A stretch of DNA of 9,092 nucleotides from Paracoccaceae bacterium (GTDB taxonomy: Bacteria > Pseudomonadota > Alphaproteobacteria > Rhodobacterales > Rhodobacteraceae). The position numbers were made by a program, and so were the translations under genes. Location: positions 1 through 9,092 of the forward strand of contig JAFGVZ010000216.1 of NCBI GenBank assembly GCA_016937725.1, read 5' to 3'. This document shows positions 5,794 through 9,092 of the stretch, one piece after another (within the stretch, counting starts at the first letter, position 1; each line of letters begins with the position of its first letter). The notes under the pieces are model-generated. The model was not told where the DNA came from and searched no databases. It saw only the letters and a program-made list of their open reading frames with translations.

Positions 5794-7055
5794 CAGGCCG
5801 CCAGTCTTGCTTGTAATGCCGCCAGATCGGGTGCCGCGTCTACGGGTCCATAAAGCGCCATCGCCCCCTTGCCGCCGCCGATAAGGCTTTCAGCATGGGC
5901 GCGCACACCTGCCACGCTGACCGCGTCGATCTTGGCGATTGCTTCGGACAAGTCCGGCACACGGCCCCAGATGGACAATAGTTTCGCCAAGCGTTCCGCG
6001 CGCGCAGAAGGGCTTTCCAACCCCATCAGCAGCCCGGCTTTCATCTGCGCGCGCGCGCGCGCGACTTCGGCTTCTGACATATCTTCTGCGGCGCGCTTCA
6101 ACTCGTCCATTGTCAGAAGCGCAAGGTCTGCGACCTGGTCGGCACCAGTCCCCGCATAGATCGTGATCATGCCGGTATCGGCATAAGCCCCCGATTGCGC
6201 GAAAACCGTGTAGCACAGCCCCCGTTCCTCGCGCAGGCGCTGGAACAAGCGCGACGACATGGACCCGCCAAGCGCGCCCGAGAACACCTGCGAGGTGTAG
6301 AAATCGGCATGGCGATAAGCGGGCGCTTCCAGCGCGAAGGTGAAATGCGCCTGCTCCAGCGCGCGGGTTTCGCGCCGCTCGCCCATGGCAAAGCAAGCAG
6401 GGTCGATATTGGCCCCCGGTTTCGGGGCCAGATGGCCGAACAAGGGTTCGGCCAGACGCACCAGCACGTCATGGTCCACCGCGCCCGCCGCAGAGAGGAT
6501 CATCTGGCCCGGGCCGTAATGGCTGGCAACAAAGCCGCGCAGATCCGTGGCATCAAAGCCTTGCACGGCGGCACTTGGCCCCAAGATAGGCCGCCCGATG
6601 GGCTGGCCGGGATAGGCAACCTCTTGCAGCCAGTCGAATACGATATCGTCGGGCGTGTCCAAGGCCTGCCCGATCTCTTGCAGGATCACGCCGCGCTCGA
6701 CCTCTATCTCGCGGGCATCAAAGGCCGGGTTCAGAACGATATCGGCCAGCACATCCAGCGCCAGCGCCACATCGGCGCGCAGCACGCGGGCATAAAACGC
6801 CGTCATCTCGCGCGAGGTATAGGCGTTTATATAACCGCCCACATCCTCGATTTCCTCGGCAATTTGCAGCGCGCTGCGCCGCGCTGTGCCTTTGAAGGCC
6901 ATATGTTCCAGAAAATGCGCGATGCCGTTTTGCTCGGCGCGTTCATGGCGCGCGCCCGCTTCGACCCACAGCCCAACAGCGGCGGATTCCAGCGTGGGCA
7001 TATGTTCTGTGACAATACGAAAGCCGTTCGGCAGCGTCGTGGTCTGGATGGTCAT
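5793..7055 (-). CDS. M16B zinc metallopeptidase, mitochondrial processing peptidase beta-like
   Basis: This is a zinc peptidase of the pitrilysin superfamily, subfamily M16B, related to the beta subunit of the mitochondrial processing peptidase and to bacterial PqqL/YmxG-type enzymes. The product is 420 residues, the usual length. The inverted zinc motif HFLEH is at residues 47-51 (H47 and H51 ligands, E50 the catalytic base), and the third ligand E127 falls exactly 76 residues after H51, so the site is intact. The C-terminal half carries GGSMSSRLFQRLREERGLCYTV, the M16 substrate-binding block (listed here by its landmark residues R and Y). No signal peptide is visible, so it is probably cytoplasmic. 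The start overlaps the thrC stop by 4 nt (ATGA), and the stop overlaps the acetyltransferase start by 1 nt. A 17-base GC repeat lies in the coding sequence. The physiological substrate is unknown. Confidence 0.95.
   Translation of the reverse strand: MTIQTTTLPNGFRIVTEHMPTLESAAVGLWVEAGARHERAEQNGIAHFLEHMAFKGTARRSALQIAEEIEDVGGYINAYTSREMTAFYARVLRADVALALDVLADIVLNPAFDAREIEVERGVILQEIGQALDTPDDIVFDWLQEVAYPGQPIGRPILGPSAAVQGFDATDLRGFVASHYGPGQMILSAAGAVDHDVLVRLAEPLFGHLAPKPGANIDPACFAMGERRETRALEQAHFTFALEAPAYRHADFYTSQVFSGALGGSMSSRLFQRLREERGLCYTVFAQSGAYADTGMITIYAGTGADQVADLALLTMDELKRAAEDMSEAEVARARAQMKAGLLMGLESPSARAERLAKLLSIWGRVPDLSEAIAKIDAVSVAGVRAHAESLIGGGKGAMALYGPVDAAPDLAALQARLAA
6047..6063. repeat. 17-bp alternating (GC)n tract inside the M16 peptidase gene
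   Basis: The bases alternate G and C without interruption for 17 positions. In the gene they encode an ARARA stretch in a helix region near EVARARAQM. Dinucleotide tracts of this kind can adopt Z-DNA and can slip during replication; loss or gain of one unit would shift the reading frame. Confidence 0.8.
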
Positions 7056-8440
7056 GCGGTGCGGTTCTCGCGGATATGGGCTTCTATGGCAGCAAGGTCG
7101 TTTGGCAGGCGCGTCACGCGCTCTGGGCGGTCAAACAGGTCGGCCATGCGCTCGGGCAATGGGGGCCGGATGCCGGTCGCCTGTTCCACCGCGTCGGGGA
7201 ACTTGGCCGGATGCGCGGTGGCCAGCGTGACCATCGGGGTGGCCGACAGATAGGTTTCGGCCACATGCACGCCCACGGCGGAATGCGGGCAGAGCACTTC
7301 GGCGGTGTCCTGCGCGGTGCGGGTTATTGTGGCCATGGTCTCATCCTCGGATGCGCGGCCAGACGCGAAAGTCTCGCGCAGGAATTCCAGCGCGCCTTGG
7401 CTGATCTGGAACCCGCCGCCCGATTTTAATTCATCCATCAACTGCGCGACGGCGGCCCCGTCGCGGTGGTAGGCGTCGAACAAGGCGCGCTCGAAATTGG
7501 AACTGACCTGAATATCCATCGACGGGCTGATAGAGGGTTTGACCCCATCGGTCACATAACCACCCGTGGCCAGTGCGCGGTGCAGGATGTCGTTCTGGTT
7601 GGTGGCGATCACCAGCTTTTCAATCGGCAGGCCCATGGCGCGTGCAATATAGCCCGCGAAGATATCGCCGAAATTGCCGGTTGGCACGGTAAAGCTGACC
7701 GGGCGGTGCGGGGCGCCAAGGCTGACGGCGGCAGAGAAATAATAGACCACCTGCGCCAGCACCCGTGCCCAGTTAATGCTGTTGACACCCGCCAGACCGA
7801 CCTCATCCCGGAAGGTGAAATCGTTGAACATGTCCTTGACCAGCGCCTGACAGGTGTCGAAATCGCCATCCACGGCCAGCGCGTGGACATTCGCCTCTGA
7901 GGGCGTGGTCATCTGGCGGCGCTGCACGTCGGACACGCGACCATGCGGGTAGAGGATGAACACATCCACGTTTTCAAGGCCCCGGAATGCTTCGATGGCC
8001 GCCGACCCGGTATCGCCCGACGTGGCCCCCACGATGGTCACGCGCTGCCCCGAGCGTTTCAGCGCGGCTTGAAACAACTGTCCGATAAGCTGCATGGCGA
8101 AATCTTTGAACGCCAGCGTCGGGCCGTGGAACAGTTCCAGCAGGAAATGGTTCGCCGCAAGCTGTTTAAGTGGCGCACGGGCCGGGTGGCCGAAACCGGC
8201 ATAGGCGCGGGCAATGATCTCGCGGAACTCTGCGTCGGTAAAGGCCGCGCCTATGAAGGGGCGCATGATCAGAAACGCCTGCTCTTCGTAGCTCAGACCC
8301 GCAAGGCTGGCGATTTCCGATTGCTTCATCGGCGGCACATGGTCGGGCAGGTAAAGCCCACCATCGCGGGCCAGCCCGGTGAGCATGGTCGCTTCAAAAT
8401 CCAGCACCGGCGCGGTGCCACGGGTCGAGATATATTGCAT
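7052..8440 (-). CDS. thrC: Threonine synthase
   Basis: Threonine synthase is the last enzyme of threonine biosynthesis, converting O-phospho-L-homoserine to L-threonine and phosphate with pyridoxal phosphate. The product is 462 residues, matching the longer ThrC class found in proteobacteria and fungi. The N-terminus reads MQYISTRG followed by GLARDGGLYLPDHVP, a hallmark of that class. The PLP lysine is K112 in LAFKDFAMQ; the phosphate-binding loop is GATSGDTGSAA (138-148), and PTGNFGDIFAGY lies in the middle of the protein. The ATG at 8440 is chosen because it gives this N-terminus and has GAGGA at 8456-8452. A longer frame to 8530 would run far into surf1. The gene lies 14 nt after surf1 and overlaps the M16 gene by 4 nt, so it sits inside an apparent cytochrome-oxidase-linked operon. 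Confidence 0.97.
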   Translation of the reverse strand: MQYISTRGTAPVLDFEATMLTGLARDGGLYLPDHVPPMKQSEIASLAGLSYEEQAFLIMRPFIGAAFTDAEFREIIARAYAGFGHPARAPLKQLAANHFLLELFHGPTLAFKDFAMQLIGQLFQAALKRSGQRVTIVGATSGDTGSAAIEAFRGLENVDVFILYPHGRVSDVQRRQMTTPSEANVHALAVDGDFDTCQALVKDMFNDFTFRDEVGLAGVNSINWARVLAQVVYYFSAAVSLGAPHRPVSFTVPTGNFGDIFAGYIARAMGLPIEKLVIATNQNDILHRALATGGYVTDGVKPSISPSMDIQVSSNFERALFDAYHRDGAAVAQLMDELKSGGGFQISQGALEFLRETFASGRASEDETMATITRTAQDTAEVLCPHSAVGVHVAETYLSATPMVTLATAHPAKFPDAVEQATGIRPPLPERMADLFDRPERVTRLPNDLAAIEAHIRENRTA

Positions 8441-8451
8441 GTCAGAACCGA

Positions 8452-8456
8452 TCCTC
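8452..8456 (-). promoter_or_regulatory. Ribosome binding site of thrC
   Basis: On the minus strand this is GAGGA. It overlaps the surf1 stop codon (TGA at 8457-8455) and lies 11 nt before the thrC ATG. The overlap suggests that termination on surf1 and initiation on thrC are linked. Confidence 0.5.
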
Positions 8457-9092
8457 AGTCGCGTTGCGCCCTGATACGCCACAGAAAGAACAGTGTCATC
8501 CCCACCCAAGCAAGCGCCATCAGAAACCATTGCACGGCATAGCCCATGTGGTTGTCGGGGATCGACACGCCATCGACAGGCATGGGGCGGATTTGCGTAT
8601 GCGGTGGCTGGCTGGCGCTGAGCACGAGCATCACAGGCTCTGCGCCCAGATGGGTGGCCAATGGGCCAGTGTCACGGGCGAAAAACAGATCGCGGGCGGC
8701 GTCATAACCGGGGGTGAAGCTGTCGGCGTCGTTGGGCCATTGCAGATTGCCAACCAGAATTTGTGGCGTGGCACTTGGTGCGGGCAATTGTGGACGCAGC
8801 ATTTCGGGCAGGAAGCCACGATCCACCAAGATGCGGCGCCCTGCGTTAGTTTCGAAAACCCCGATCACGCGAAACCCCGGCCCTTGTCCTTTCAAGGCGG
8901 ACAAAACGAAGGTTTGCCGCGGCAAGAACGCCCCTTCGACCCGCACGGGGCGATAATTGTCGGCCTCAGGCGCAGGATTTACAGGCAGAGCACCCGGTGC
9001 CCCGACCAGCCGCGCTTCCATATCCGCGACCAGTGCAGCTTTCTGGCCTGCGCGGTCCAACTGCCACACCCCGAGCGAAACCAGAACTGCAG
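8455..9092 (-). CDS. surf1: SURF1-family cytochrome c oxidase assembly protein, cut by window edge
   Basis: SURF1 (Shy1 in yeast) is an inner-membrane protein needed for efficient assembly of cytochrome c oxidase; in Paracoccus, Surf1 proteins bind heme a for delivery to subunit I. About 212 residues are visible and the frame stays open to the right edge, so the first transmembrane helix is only partly seen (AVLVSLGVWQLDRAGQK, containing the family's LGxWQLxR motif). The periplasmic part has NYRPVRVEGAF, RRILVDRGFLP and VGNLQWPNDADSFTP. The C-terminal helix has the characteristic NHMGYAVQWFLMALAW and ends in RIRAQRD. A GTG at 9069 falls inside the LGVWQL motif and is not the true start. In related bacteria this gene follows the ctaCBGE cluster, which is probably just beyond the window. 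Confidence 0.94.
   Translation of the reverse strand, partial: AVLVSLGVWQLDRAGQKAALVADMEARLVGAPGALPVNPAPEADNYRPVRVEGAFLPRQTFVLSALKGQGPGFRVIGVFETNAGRRILVDRGFLPEMLRPQLPAPSATPQILVGNLQWPNDADSFTPGYDAARDLFFARDTGPLATHLGAEPVMLVLSASQPPHTQIRPMPVDGVSIPDNHMGYAVQWFLMALAWVGMTLFFLWRIRAQRD

Noticed and set aside
6195..7253. A 352-codon open frame on the plus strand opposite the M16 peptidase and the end of thrC.
   Set aside because: It is antisense to genes with intact motifs, has no recognisable domain, and long antisense frames are common in GC-rich coding DNA.
8441..8530. An N-terminal extension of thrC by 30 residues.
   Set aside because: It overlaps the conserved C-terminal helix of surf1, and the ThrC family start is MQYISTRG at 8440.
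9087..9092. A PstI recognition sequence, CTGCAG, exactly at the right end, suggesting a cloning junction.
   Set aside because: The surf1 reading frame continues smoothly to the edge, and a six-base site is common, so this is probably coincidence.
1..9092. CRISPR arrays, tRNA or rRNA genes, insertion sequences, toxin-antitoxin or defence genes.
   Set aside because: Nearly all of the window is accounted for by conserved metabolic and assembly genes; I saw no spaced repeats, cloverleaf, transposase motifs or target-site duplications.

Overview
The window looks like a chromosomal, mostly housekeeping stretch from a member of the Rhodobacteraceae (Alphaproteobacteria). The grounds are the high G+C content, the dense coding with 1-4 nt stop/start overlaps, the protein sequences (GreA, ETF-ubiquinone oxidoreductase, SURF1, ThrC, an M16B peptidase of mitochondrial-processing-peptidase type) and the surf1-thrC-M16-GNAT gene order, which I recall from that family. 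I see no insertion sequence, phage gene, CRISPR array, tRNA or rRNA, and no sign of recent transfer.

Layout. (1) 1-895, minus strand: the N-terminal half of electron transfer flavoprotein-ubiquinone oxidoreductase, running off the left edge. (2) 896-1154: a divergent intergenic region holding a perfect 7-5-7 inverted repeat near the ETF-QO start and a strong GC hairpin with a U-rich tail just before greA. (3) 1155-3711, plus strand: greA, then after 3 nt an unrecognised two-helix membrane protein with a coiled coil, then after 74 nt an AzlC/AzlD branched-chain amino acid exporter pair joined by an ATGA overlap. (4) 3679-9092, minus strand: read in the direction of transcription, surf1 (cut by the right edge), thrC, an M16B zinc peptidase and a RimJ/RimL-type GNAT acetyltransferase form one tight run (gap 14 nt, overlap 4 nt, overlap 1 nt). 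After an 84-nt gap comes an FAD-linked D-2-hydroxyacid dehydrogenase whose 3' end overlaps azlD tail to tail by 33 nt.

Functionally, SURF1 assists cytochrome c oxidase assembly and probably marks the distal end of a cta/cox operon to the right of the window, with threonine synthase, a processing-type peptidase and an acetyltransferase attached downstream. ETF-QO and the FAD-linked dehydrogenase both normally feed electrons towards the quinone pool. GreA rescues backtracked RNA polymerase. AzlCD would export branched-chain amino acids or their analogues.

I did not find a convincing new biological system. The items most worth checking are regulatory: the greA leader hairpin (possibly analogous to the GraL leader of E. 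coli greA), the palindrome before ETF-QO, a possible leaderless promoter for the FAD-linked dehydrogenase, and the unassigned membrane protein coupled to greA.
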